Positions 21,211-33,100 of a stretch of 64,000 nucleotides of DNA are shown piece by piece; position 1 is the first letter of the stretch, and the number at the start of each line of letters is the position of its first letter. The notes below the pieces were generated by a model. The model ran no database searches, was not told where the DNA came from, and saw only the letters and a program-made list of their open reading frames with translations. This DNA is from Cryphonectria parasitica EP155 (Eukaryota > Ascomycota > Sordariomycetes > Diaporthales > Cryphonectriaceae): assembly GCF_011745365.1 (NCBI RefSeq), contig NW_024468914.1:2254001-2318000 (forward strand). The letters are read 5' to 3'. The position numbers were made by a program, and so were the translations under genes.

Positions 21211-24200
21211 ATGGCCTCCTCAGGCATGCTCACAAAAGTATGTCTGCCTTCTTTCTTACTCTTCAATGGCCCGTTGAGAGAGCAACAATGGCAAAACACT
21301 GACACTGCGCCCACAGTTCGAGAGCAAGAGCTCGCGCGCCAAGGGAATCGCCTTTCATCCCAAGCGGTAAGCTGAACCAAACCGACCCCCCACCGAGAGT
21401 CCTGCCGAGTCGCTTCCTCCAGACTGACAAGCCATCTATCGCAGACCATGGATTCTTGTCTCTCTACACTCCTCGACCATTCAACTATGGGACTGTACGT
21501 ACAAATCAGCCCAAGATCTTCTTCCAGCGCGGGTGATGGTTCCGGGGCAGGGGACACACGACGGGGATGGGGGCATCCAGCCAAAGCTGTCGCGAACTCC
21601 TCCTACGCGCTCTACCTCTTGAAAAATCTTCAATTCGTTCAATGTACAAGCTAACGATGCTGACTCCACACAAAGACCGTATGGGAACCTTGATCGATCG
21701 ACTCGAAGGTCATAGCGGCCCCGTCCGAGGCGTCGACTTCCACAAGACCCAACCCCTCTTCGTCTCCGGTGGCGACGACTACAAGATCAAGGTCTGGTCT
21801 CTGACAACGAGGCGCGAGCTGTTCACGCTCAATGGGCATCTGGACTACGTTCGGACTGTCTTTTTCCACCACGAATTGCCATGGATCATCTCCTCGTCCG
21901 ACGACCAGACCATCAGGATATGGAACTGGCAGAACCGATCGCTGATCTGCACCATGACCGGTCATAATCACTATGTCATGTGCGCCAACTTCCACCCTAC
22001 TCAGGACCTGGTCGTCTCCGCATCGCTAGATCAGTCTGTTCGTGTTTGGGATATCTCGGGCCTTCGCAAGAAGCACTCCGCCCCAACATCGATGACTTTC
22101 GAGGAGCAAGTGGCGAGGGGCAACCAGAACCAGGCCGACATGTTCGGTAATACAGATGCTGTCGTCAAATTTGTTCTGGAGGGCCACGACAGGGGCGTGA
22201 ACTGGGTCGCGTTCCATCCCACCATGCCCCTGATCGTATCGGCTGGCGACGATAGGCTGGTCAAGCTGTGGCGCATGAGCGAGACCAAGGCGTGGGAGGT
22301 CGACACGTGCCGAGGGCACTTCCAGAACGCATCGGGCTGTTTGTTCCACCCCCACCAAGACCTCATCCTCTCGGCCGGCGAAGATAAGACCATCCGGGTC
22401 TGGGATCTGAACAAGAGGACCAGCGTGCAGAGCTTCAAGCGCGAGAATGACCGTTTCTGGGTCATCGCCGCGCACCCCGAGATTAATTTGTTCGCAGCCG
22501 GGCACGACAACGGAGTGATGGTTTTCAAGTTGGAGCGCGAGCGGCCCGCGATGGCTGTTCACCAGAATACTCTGTTCTACATCACCAAGGAGAAGCATGT
22601 CAAGTCTTACGACTTTCAGAAGGGGACGGAGAGCCCAACGCTTTTGTCCCTTAAGAAGGTCGGACCAGCATGGGTCCCTCCTCGGACTCTTTCCTACAAC
22701 CCCGCCGAACGCTCTGTCTTGGTGACTTCCTCTACGGATGGGGGCTCTTACGAGCTGATCAACCTTCCCCGTGATGGTTCCGGTGCCATAGAACCAACAG
22801 AGTCCAAGCGTGGCCAGGGCAATTCTGCCATTTTCGTTGCTCGCAATCGGTTTGCTGTCCTGAACACCGCTTCCCAAACCATCGACATCAAAGACCTTTC
22901 CAACTCGACAACTCGGTCCTTCAAGCCGCCCGTTGGTACCACGGATATCTACTTCGGTGGCACTGGCAACCTGCTCATCATCACACCGACCGCCGTCCAT
23001 CTTTATGACATTCAGCAGAAGAAGAGCATTGCAGAGCTTTCGGTTAATGGTGTGAAGTACGTGGTCTGGTCGAACGACGGTCTCTATGCGGCCCTCCTGA
23101 GCAAGCACAATGTCACGATTGTGACCAAGGCACTGGAGCAGGTCAGCACCCTACACGAGACGATCAGGATCAAAAGTGCCACCTGGGATGACGCTGGTGT
23201 GCTTCTCTACTCCACTCTCAACCACATCAAGTATACCCTGCTCAATGGTGACAACGGCATTGTTCGCACATTGGATACGACTGTGTATCTTACGCGTGTC
23301 AAGGGCCGCAACGTTTACTGCCTTGATCGGGCGGCGAAGCCTAAGGTTCTGCACATCGATCCCACCGAGTACCGTTTCAAGCTTTCGCTAGTCAAGAAGA
23401 ACTACAGCGAAATGCTTGACATTATCCGGAATTCGAGCCTGGTGGGACAATCTGTCATCTCCTATGTGCAGAAGAAGGGCTATCCTGAGATCGCACTGCA
23501 ATTCGTCCAGGACCCAACAACCCGTTTCGAGCTCGCCCTCGAGTGTGGTAACCTGGACGTTGCAGTAGAGATGGCCAAGGAGTTGGACAAACAGGTTCTG
23601 TGGTTGAAGCTTGGCACTGAGGCTCTGTCCCACGGAAACCACCAGGTTGTGGAGATGGCCTACCAGAAGCTGAAGCAGTTCGACAAGCTGTCCTTCCTCT
23701 ACCTCACGACTGGTGACCAGTCCAAGCTTGCGAGGATGGCCAAGATCGCTGAGCACAGAGGAGACTTCACCGCACAATTTCAGAATGACCTTTATCTCGG
23801 CGAGAAAGATCGGGTCCAGATGTTCAAGGAGGTTGACCTGTACCCGCTGGCCTACATGACCGCCAAATCATACGGCCTGGAGGACGAGTGCCAAGCCATT
23901 CTGGAGGCTACAGGCCTGACAGAAGATCAGATCACGATGCCCAAGATTGGCAATGCTCTGACCCCTCCAAAACCCGTTGTGCCGACCTACAAGGCAAATT
24001 GGCCTACGAAGGCCACCTCGCAGTCATTCTTCGAGAAGGCCCTCATGGGTGAGATGGAAGGTCTCTCTCTCGACGACACACCGGCGGCCACCAATGGCTT
24101 CGGTGAGGACGTCGAGGATGACGTCGCTGTCAAGAATGGCGTGCTAGCTGAAGACGATGAGGACGAGGACGCTGCAGGATGGGATATGGGCGATGACATC

Positions 24201-25279
24201 GTGCCAGAAGTCGAGGGCGACTTTGTCAACGTCGAGAGTGCGGATGCCGGCGGCGCTGGCAGCAGCGAGGCCGATCTGTGGGCCCGGAATTCGCCCCTTG
24301 CGGTTGATCACGTCGCAGGAGGATCGTTCGAGAGCGCCATGAACCTTCTCAGCAGACAAGTTGGTGCTGTCAACTTCTCGCCACTCAAGCCAAGATTCTT
24401 GGAAGTGTACGAGGCGTCCAAGACCTACCTGCCTGCATCTGCAGGACTCCCACCCCTTATCAACTATGTGCGTCGGACCGTTGAGGAGCAGGATCTGAGA
24501 CAGGTGCTGCCGTTCATCCCTCGGGACCTCGAGCATCTGGCCAGCAACGACCTACAACGGGGTTACGACTCGATGAAAGCCAACAAGCTGGAAGATGGCC
24601 TCACAATCTTCAAGAGCATCCTGCACGCGATCCTAGTCAACGCGGTAGCAAGCGAGGGCGAGGTCACAGAGGCCAAGAAGCTCATCACCTCTGCTAGCGA
24701 GTACTCTGTCGCCATGAGCGTCGAGCTCGCACGCAGGAAACTCGGTGCCCCCAACGAGGTCAATGCCGATCCCGAGAAGCTGAAGCGCTCTCTCGAGCTG
24801 TCGGCATACTTCACCATCCCCAAGATCGAGGTACCCCACCGGCAGTTGGCCTTACTCAACGCCATGAACCTAGCGTTCAGGAGCAAGAACTACAGCTCGG
24901 CATTGAGCTTTGCTAATCGCATCTTGGCGAATGGTGGTGCTAACAAAATCTTGGAAAATGTAAGTCATAAAAGGCCCCATCAGGTTGAAGTGAGATATGT
25001 TGTATTCCTTTTTGTTGGCTGACAACCCTCCTACAGGCACGCAAGACCAAGGCTCAGTGCGAGCGCAACCCGCACGACGCGGTGGAGATCGAGTTCGACC
25101 AATTTGCCGAGTTTGAGATCTGCGCTGCCAGCCACACACCTATCTACAGCGGTACGGCGTACGAAGAGTGCGCCTTCGACGGCGCCAAGTACCACACCAA
25201 ATACAAGGGCACAGTATGCACGGTGTGCGATGTCTGCGAGGTCGGCAAGCACGGCAGCGGTCTTAAGCTGTTCTTCTGA
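21211..25279 (+). CDS. COP1: Coatomer subunit alpha (alpha-COP)
   Basis: Five exons (21211-21237, 21317-21366, 21445-21494, 21676-24959, 25037-25279) join in phase to 1217 residues, the expected alpha-COP length. The protein is the scaffold of the COPI coat for Golgi-to-ER retrograde traffic and binds dilysine cargo. The N-terminal half is a WD40 propeller with repeats such as GHSGPVRGVDF and endings IKVWSL, IRIWNW, VRVWDI, VKLWRM and IRVWDL. A second propeller and an alpha-solenoid follow. An acidic linker (about 840-905) precedes the C-terminal domain, which ends in several paired cysteines and GLKLFF. The first three coding exons are tiny (27, 50 and 50 nt), each flanked by GTATGT, GTAAGC or GTACGT donors. 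The ATG at 21211 has a good context and gives the conserved MLTKFESKS start. Confidence 0.97.
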
Positions 25280-25935
25280 ACGGTATTTCGGAGGAGGATG
25301 GGGACGCGCACAGAAGAATGGGCGCGATGAGGAAAAAGTTGTCGGGTCCTTGGTGGCAAGGGGGGAAGGGGGAGTAGAAGGTAGCCATTTGAAATTCGAT
25401 CATGATTCCATAAGAAAGAAAAAAGGCGACGGTCACGGGCCCCCTGCGCCAACATGTAATTATGACGCGAAGACGTATCCTAGGTGCGAAGGACATTGGC
25501 TGGCTTGTTGAACAATTGTGTTTCTGTTTGCATCTGGCTCTTAGATTAAAAAAAAAATTGCGGGCGGATACGGAAAAGAACAACGCTCTCTTTGCTGGAG
25601 GGTTTCCGCGGAAATGCAATACATACGTATATATATACATCTCATATCATCACAAGTCTTATGTTCGCGTACTGTCGTCTCGGCCGGTGCCTGCATATGG
25701 GCCATCGGGTGTACATGACCACCATCAAGCAGCGCGACCAGGCCATGTGCGTCGTCATTTGGTTGTCTAATGATATTACATTGTCATCATGGTCTAAGTG
25801 CCATTGTTTTCTTCTGTTGGCCGTCCCCCCCCCCCCCCTTTCTTCCCTTCTCGCTAGCATTGAATTCCTCATCACGGCTCGACTGTTTGATATGCACAAC
25901 GTGCCGCCCACACTGAACTGAGACCGCACTTCCGG
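25280..25935. other. Convergent 3' intergenic region
   Basis: The 656 bases between the converging alpha-COP and RPN12 genes hold their 3' UTRs and a run of 14 C at 25825-25838. No gene is seen. Confidence 0.6.
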
Positions 25936-26979
25936 CTACACGATAGTCTCCAACTCCCTCGCATACCCCAACGCATTCTCAATAACCAACTTGCTCATCC
26001 CCTCCTTGCCAGCACCGGCGCCGCCCGCCGCGGCGTCGTCCTGCTCCTCGTCTGCGGTCTCGGTCTCCTTGGGGAAGTAAATCATGCCGTCCCGGAGGAT
26101 CCAACCGCGCGACTTGGCAAAGTCGATGACCGCGCCCTCGGAGTCGAGGAAGAGGAGGGACTTTGTTGAGGAGATGGGGAGGCTGGGGTAGGCGCGCTCG
26201 CTGGAGGAGGCGATCTCGGAGCGGATCTGGGAGGTGAGGATCTGTATGGAGAGAGAAAGGGAACCCCCCAAAGAGGGTATCCCCGCGGGAGTCAGCGGGC
26301 AGGTTTCTTCCATACGATGAGGAAAGCAGAGATACAGATCAAACCGCGGACACGGCATGTTTCGTATAATAATCATATATGTGAAGAGAGCGGGCTGGGG
26401 GGCGACAGGCATGCAGGCAGAACTAACCTCTGAGAAGACGGCATATTCCTCGCTAGGCACCTCGCGGCTCTTCATGGCCTTCCAGACACGATCATAGCTG
26501 CCCTCCATCAGCCACCGCTCCAGGCGGATAGGATAGCCAAGGAAGCGGTCGCCCTCCACATCGACACTACCACCGCCGCCCTCGCGCGTCGACAGGCTCT
26601 CCAGCTCGCTGTGAAACTCGGCGTAGCGGCCCTGCGTGAGGAGGAGCAGCAGGTAGAGGCCGGTGACCTTGTTACGCTCGGGCAGGGCCGGGGGCAGGAC
26701 GGCGGCGGGCAGCTCGTAGAAGGGGGCGAGCTGGGTGACATAGCGGGTGAAGGCGTCCGGGTCGCGGGCGCGGATGCTGTAGAGGGCGCCCTGCTCGTAG
26801 GTCTCGCGGGCGAGGGCGAGGATGGGCTGGGGCTGGGGCGGGCTGGAGGGCGAGAGGGCCGAGAGCTTGAGGAGGAGGAGCTTAGCTTTTGAGAGGAGGG
26901 AGGCGGCGTCGGCGTAGCTGAGGGAGGAGGGCGAGGATTTCAGCTGGCTGAGGATCTGTTGCAGCTGGCGGTCGGCCAT
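25936..26979 (-). CDS. RPN12: 26S proteasome regulatory subunit Rpn12
   Basis: Two exons, 26979-26428 and 26241-25936, give 285 residues. This lid subunit of the 19S regulatory particle completes lid assembly with the base. The PCI/CSN8-type helical repeats are clear: ALARETYEQGALYSI, LYLLLLLTQGRYAEFHSELE and RWLMEGSYDRVWKA. The C-terminal winged helix reads SLLFLDSEGAVIDFAKSRGW. The intron (26242-26427, donor GTTAGT, acceptor ATACAG) is 186 nt, a multiple of three and free of stops, so an unspliced mRNA would still be translated with a 62-residue insertion. The insertion has none of the family's conservation, which supports splicing. An Ala/Gly/acidic stretch near the C-terminus is a lineage-specific insert. 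Confidence 0.95.
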   Translation of the reverse strand: MADRQLQQILSQLKSSPSSLSYADAASLLSKAKLLLLKLSALSPSSPPQPQPILALARETYEQGALYSIRARDPDAFTRYVTQLAPFYELPAAVLPPALPERNKVTGLYLLLLLTQGRYAEFHSELESLSTREGGGGSVDVEGDRFLGYPIRLERWLMEGSYDRVWKAMKSREVPSEEYAVFSEVSSACMPVAPQPALFTYMIIIRNMPCPRFDLYLCFPHRMEETCPLTPAGIPSLGGSLSLSIQILTSQIRSEIASSSERAYPSLPISSTKSLLFLDSEGAVIDFAKSRGWILRDGMIYFPKETETADEEQDDAAAGGAGAGKEGMSKLVIENALGYARELETIV

Positions 26980-29900
26980 CTTGAGAGGTCTGGAGTCGGG
27001 GAAGGAAGTGGAGGTGGTGTGTTTTGTGGCGAAGGTGGTAGTGATGGTGGTGATCGAAAGCCGAGGCGAGCCCAGAAGAGGGTGGTGGGCAATGGTGTAG
27101 TGGGAATCTGATTGGAATCTTTGTTCCTTGCTTTACTTAGATCAAAAGTGTGGCAAGGTCGTTGGTGAACAAGAGTAGAGCGGTCTTTGCTCTGTACGGT
27201 CTTCTTTGGGAGTGTGGGTTGTCTCGTCGTAAATGCTAGGTCGTCTGAAATGGGTATACTTAAAGTGAAAGCCAGCGCCAGGCTGCGGGAAGCTGACGAT
27301 TGACGTTGACCTCCGGGCTGGCAGCATGAGCTTGGGATGGGGGGAGGGGGGGTTGCAGTGAGTAGTATGGTCTGTCCTAAGATTCATAGGTCCAGACCCT
27401 GATAAGCCAGACCGACCCTCTTGCTCCTCCGACCCCCTCTTACCCTGCAACCCACTTGACAACCTCAACAACTGTGACATGCTTCTACCAGCCTGAACAC
27501 TGAACATTTAGCTATCTGCTACAAAAAAAAAAACCAAACCCCAGTACTATATGACACGAGGATAGGCGTGCTTCAGGCATCTTCACTAAGCTAGCTGCTT
27601 GATATTCTACTTCTGGCTATTTGACCTAATCATATAACTATCGCCAGCCTCAACTGTTACCAGCACTAGTCGAGATAATGCATGCTACTCTTCTATTCAT
27701 TCGCTCATTCCAGACCAAGGAATATACACCAAGTTGTTGTGATGCGCAGATACTCTACTGGTGCAGCTCATGACCCAAAATATCGACTTAGTGAACTTCA
27801 CCATCGCACTTTACGCTGTTTCTAGGATTCTTAATGGCTCCGTCGATGACAACAAGGTCATGCCATATGCCTGAAACTTGTAGAGGCTACATCCTAATTA
27901 CCTGCCGGTCGCCAGTGGCGGAAGACAAACATCAACGGAGGCTTTCTGCACAGGCAAGTTGTCCTCATCGTCACTCCAAGTTAACAGACCAAGCCGATCT
28001 AACCATCTCACGAGAATAAGACTAAGTAAGTGACTAGGTATTTTGGACCAAGCACATGCCAGCCCTTTGACCGCCCGGCTTCCCTAGACTCAAAGGCAGT
28101 CTGCTAAGGCGAGGAATAGTTGTGTTGATTGCTTGTGACTCTCTCCTATGCATCTTGGGACAACAACATATAAATATCCCTCCTCCCTCCCCCTTTCATC
28201 TTCTCTTGTTTTCTCTTTCCTCCATCCTTCATACTTTCTTCCACCAACTCTCCGGCTACGCTACCAAGTTCCTCGGCGACCCAGGCCATCTCTTGCCCTC
28301 GCCATCAGCAGCGCCGACCGACCATCAAGGTTCTCGCCATACCGCCGTCACAGAGGAGCCACGTACGACCAAGAATGGGTGAACTCGGGCCAGCCCAGCA
28401 ATCACTGTCATAAGACGAGCAGCCCCATATCCTTTCTTCCCTCCTATCTCGCCACCGTCGAGAGCGCCCTGTCAAGCCGACGCGCCAAACAAGCCAGGAC
28501 AACGCATGGCCTCGTGCACCTGTGGCCGGCCCCTCCCCCCTTCCTTCTTCCTCCCTTGGAGCTGCTCTACCTCCTGTTTACTCGCTGCTGTTTTCGAGAC
28601 GTGCAGCCCACCAGCAGCAGCAGCAAAAACCCCCTCCAACGGGCGAGAAAAGATGGCATGTTCTTGGGGGCGGGGGCCTGGAGGAGAACCAGAGGCAGCA
28701 AAAGTCCCTGCCTCCTCATCCTCCCCTCTCTGCCGGAGCAAACACCCTTGATCGGTCGCGATGCTCCGTCCTCGGCCTCTCCTACAACAACAAACACAAG
28801 TCTTCTTCTTCTGCATTCCCCAATCGCAACAAAAAGAACAAGAAAAAACAAGAGAAAACAACTGGATTCAGAATATGGCCTCTTCTGTTTTGTCCTTTGG
28901 CGAAAAGAAGCTGTTGAGATATATGCTGTGTCGAATTCTGATGTCGTGCACAAATTCCCACCCTCACATTGGGACGTCTACGCCCCACATCATTACCACA
29001 AGTCAACACTGCCCATTCGTCACGCATGGAAGGAACATGGGGCCGTTTGAACGGCGATGGTGGTGTTGTGGTTTTTCTCATGAGATTGTCAAAGATCCGC
29101 TGCTGTCTTTCGGAGTTCTTCGTTCGTGCTTTCCAGTCTCGCGTTCAGACACATATCAACTTCTGTAGCGGAGTAACGGGAATGTCCTCATGGACATTCT
29201 GAAAATACAATCAATTCTCAAGGATAATACCTTGCCAAGCTTTTTCCAACTTTTTTTTTTTCTTGGAGTAAAACCGTTGTATGCACAGAGCCCATATTTG
29301 ACAAGCCCTACACAGTATTTCTTACGCAGAAATAACCACAGCATAGCTAATCACCGATATAAAGATATGAAAAAGACTAGGAAGTCTGTTGTTATTTGCC
29401 GGTAGGAGACACCACAAGCCCAGAAAACCATGATATGCAATAGTTAAGTACGTGGACCAGCTTGGTAAAGGATCCAATCAGGAATATACAAGTCAAGTCC
29501 TCCCATCTTCACCATCCAAACCACGCTTCACCTGCTCCCTTTCTTCACACCAACACCTCCAACTTCCAAAGGTATCCTATAATTATGATGTGACGTACAA
29601 AATACGATAAAGACCCCAACCTCACTTTCGAAAGTGCCATGATATCCCCAGTAACATATTCAAATCAAGCTAACCAGGCGAAAACGCTCCGTCCGTCCAT
29701 CTGCATGCTCCGTCTACATGCACAAGTACATGACTATTATATTCATATCCAGTTAAACCACCATAGGCATGATTTTCATCCATGACTTGGCCCGTAATTA
29801 ATACCTCAGTACTTTATGTATATATGTATGTGGGGACGTTTTTCCTTTTCTGCTTCAACCTCTTCCAACAGCGCCCAGAGTGAGAATCTTTGTTTTTAAA

Positions 29901-30146
29901 AAAGACATGTAAGAAAACAAATTACCCATCAACCACAACAAATATGTGTGTATGCATGTTATATGAATCATGGACGACAAGAAAGCGCTTTCAATGAATT
30001 CAATCAATCAATCACGCTAGCCTTGCCCATGGTATCTCTTTCGCTTTCATGTAGTAGAACGTCTCGTCTCCCTTTGGTCTGTCTTTCCTTCTCTCCCTCC
30101 CTCCCTCCCTCTCTCTCTCATCTAGACACAAAAGCTTGAAGCAAGT
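26980..30146. other. 3.2 kb stretch without a recognisable protein gene
   Basis: This stretch contains the RPN12 promoter and, at its right end, the Skt5 3' UTR with a (CTCC)n/(CT)n run near 30094-30119. In between lies a TATA box at 28169-28177 followed by a strongly pyrimidine-rich leader, which looks like a plus-strand promoter. The open frames downstream of it (longest 300 codons, 28148-29050) show no domain and contradictory composition. They are not called as genes. Confidence 0.5.
28169..28177 (+). promoter_or_regulatory. TATA box and pyrimidine-rich leader of an unidentified transcript
   Basis: TATAAATAT is followed within about 10 bases by some 60 bases of almost pure C/T (28178-28240), the usual layout of a fungal core promoter and start region. 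The product is unknown. Confidence 0.4.
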
Positions 30147-30158
30147 TTACATGACAAT
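30147..30158 (-). other. 12-nt terminal coding exon encoding Ile-Val-Met-stop of the CAAX box
   Basis: After the acceptor ATCTAG the exon reads ATT GTC ATG TAA. Joined to the preceding TGT it makes C-I-V-M-stop, a canonical prenylation signal. The donor of the preceding intron is GTGAGT right after the cysteine codon. Confidence 0.85.
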
Positions 30159-33100
30159 CTAGATAGGTAGAACAACAAACGTCAGCCGTCGGAACAAGAA
30201 TGTAGCTACAACGGGGGGAGATGTGACAGGCAGTACTCACACAATCCTTGTCATCCTTGACTTGCGGGACACCCATCTCATCAAAAGTAGATGGACCCCC
30301 TCCCATCGTCTTGCCGTCAGGGTGATCCGTTGGCTTCCTGGGCGGCTTGACACTAGCCGCCGGGCTCGACTGCGAGGGCGTGCCGTGTGAGCTCGATGGC
30401 GGCGTCGGCCGAGCCTGAGCCGGAGGTGCGCTCGCCCGGCCGGCCATGGGTACATCGCTGAGGCTGACGCCCTGCTGCGAGTTCCCGGTCATGGGCCGCA
30501 TCTGCGGTTGAGGCTGGCTAGACTGCCGTGGTCCCTGTGGAGAGTCGTAGCGGGGCATTGGTGGACCGCCTCCCATTGAGTCGTGGCGTGGTGGTGGGGC
30601 GCCGCTGCCGCGTGAACTGGGGCGAGCACCGTACGGCTGGGCACCAGGCATCGAGGGGGGCATGAGGGGTGGTGACTGCTGGGGTGCGGCCATGTTCCCA
30701 TACGGCGCTTGCTGTATTGGTGCAGGGCCTCCACGTCCTGCTAGATGTGAATGCACTCCGGTTAGCCTATCTGTCTCTTGCCACACAAAGTTTAGGCTAG
30801 CAAGAGGGAATTGTCCTTACCATTGCCACCAGGCCCAGCCATGGGTTTTGGACCACGACCAGGACCAGGACCTGGACCGGGAGTAAGGTTGCTCATACTG
30901 CCCTGTCTGCGACCTCCTGGTCCGGCCGGCCCGCCAGGCGGGTAGGGTGAAGTGGACGGCATACGACCGCGACCTGCACCACCAGGACCGAGCGGCATGC
31001 CTGCTGGGATGATGCCAGGTGCCAGATTTGGCCCTGGCCCCAGGCGGCCAGCACTTCCTGGACGAGGTCCATTGGGATCTGGACGCCCTGGAGGTGGCAG
31101 TCCCGAGTAGGGGCGCTGTGAGGATGGTGGTGGTAGTCTGGATCCTCCGTCGTCGGGGTATGGTGCGGCCGACGAGGGCCGGTTCATGTTGAGCGGCGGG
31201 GCGTTTTCGTCATCTGGGTACGGTGCAGCTGACTTGGGTCGCATGGCAAGATTGCCGTGGTCGACGTTGACGTTCAGGCCGAACGCTGGCGGCCGACCGT
31301 CGGGGTTCACGGGTCCATGTCGAGGGGAGGGGTTGGGTGATATCCGAGGGCTTCCTCTTCCGCTGGGATCATTTGGCGTCCTGGGAGCCTCGGGCAGAGG
31401 CGCCATGTGCTGCTGGTCCTTCATCCGCTGGAGTCTCTCTGGCCGTTTCCCCCTCATCGAGCCGTGCTGCGACTTGATCCTCGTGAGCGCCGTGGTCTCG
31501 TGGTCCTTCTTGGACAGGCTCTTGTCCTTGCTCAGGCTGTCGAGCCGCCCCACCGCGTCCTGGTTACCATGCGACGCCGCCTGTTCGTACCAGCGTCGTG
31601 CCTCTTTGAGATCCTTGGGCACGTGGATCCCGATCTCATGGTAGTAGCCCATGGCGAACTCACCCGTGGCCAGCTTCGCATCTGCAGCCTGCTTTGCGAA
31701 CTTGAAGGCCAGCGCCTCGTTCTTGGCAAAGTTGCTCTCGTAGCCAAACAGGAACCACCTGCTGACGCCCAACGCGGCCTCGGGCTGCCCTTGTGCTGCG
31801 GCCAGGCCGTAGTAGTGCAGGGAGTAGGAGGGGTTGAAGTCGCAGCCGAGCTGGCACAGCTCGTAGGCCTGGCCCATCTTGAGCTGCGCCTTGGAGAAGC
31901 CGAGGTAGGCGGCCTTCTCGACGTACTGCCTGGCGGTGTCCACCTTGTACGGCAGCAGGTCGTCCGGCACCATGATGTCTGGCAGGTCCCGCGCGATGAG
32001 CATGCCGTAGACGTAGGCACCCTGGGGGGCGTCCTCGTCGGCCGTGTCTGCGGCGCGGTTGATCAGGTCGATGCCGTACCGGAAGTCCTGCCTCTGGCCG
32101 TGTTGGCCCAGCAGGGCCATCATGCCGAGGCGGTACATGGCCGCCGAGTCCCCCTGGGAGAGACCCATGTGATAGTGCTTGAGGGCGCTGTCGATATCGT
32201 TGGAGTTCTCGAAGAGCATACCCATGCGGTACTCGGCGCGCGCCCACCCACCCTCGGCGGCCTGCCGGTAGGCCTTGAAGGCGGCCTTGCGGTCCTGCCT
32301 CTCGCCGAACTTGCCAAACTCGTCCCACTTGGCCTTCATGAAGATGGCCTCGGGGTGGTTCTGGTCGACGAGGTAGCCGACGATGCTCATGGCGTCCACC
32401 TTGAGGTCGTGCTCGACGACGGGGGTCTGGGGGCGGGCGCCATAGCTGTCGCGGGCCTCGCGCGTGCGGACCTCGGCAGCAGTCTCGACGTAGTTGAGCG
32501 AGTCCCTGGCCCAGGTGAGCTGCATGCTCACGTTGTTGGAGTGCAGCACATGCTGGCGCGCATTGTATAGTATCTCCTCCTTCTCCTTGTCGCTGGGCGG
32601 GATGTTCTCCCCCTTCACCCTGGGGAAGGGGGAGTCGCCGGGGGCCTCGTAGTCAGCCATGGGCCTGTAGCTCTTGTTGTGGTCGCCGTCCTCGAAGGGG
32701 CGGAAGTTCTGGCCTGCGTCGGTATAGCCGGAGAGGGCGTTGCTGAGCGACTCGCCTCGCACGTGGCCAGCGTCGCCGAGGTAGTTGGGGGCAGAGCCGT
32801 TGTTGTTCGGTCGTGGGTGAACCTCGCGGGCCTCGAGTTCCATGCGCTGGAGGCCTTGTTGCATGTTTTGAGGGACCTCGGGCATAACCCTGTAGTAGGT
32901 AGTAAGGGCCCGAATCCAACGTCAGCCTTCAAAGCGCCATGAGTTTTAGGGGGTTGGGCAGAGCTTTTCCAGCTTAGCCCATGCCCAGCCCAGTCCATGG
33001 TCCAGAGTCCATAGCTCAGCACAGTCAACAAAAGTACCGCACGATCAGCCCGCCAGCCAGCATGTGTCTGTGTCTGTGTGTGTTTGTGTATGCGTACGGA

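Noticed and set aside
28148..29050. 300-codon plus-strand frame as a protein gene
   Set aside because: No domain, mixed composition and several overlapping alternative frames. It is kept only as a candidate transcript.
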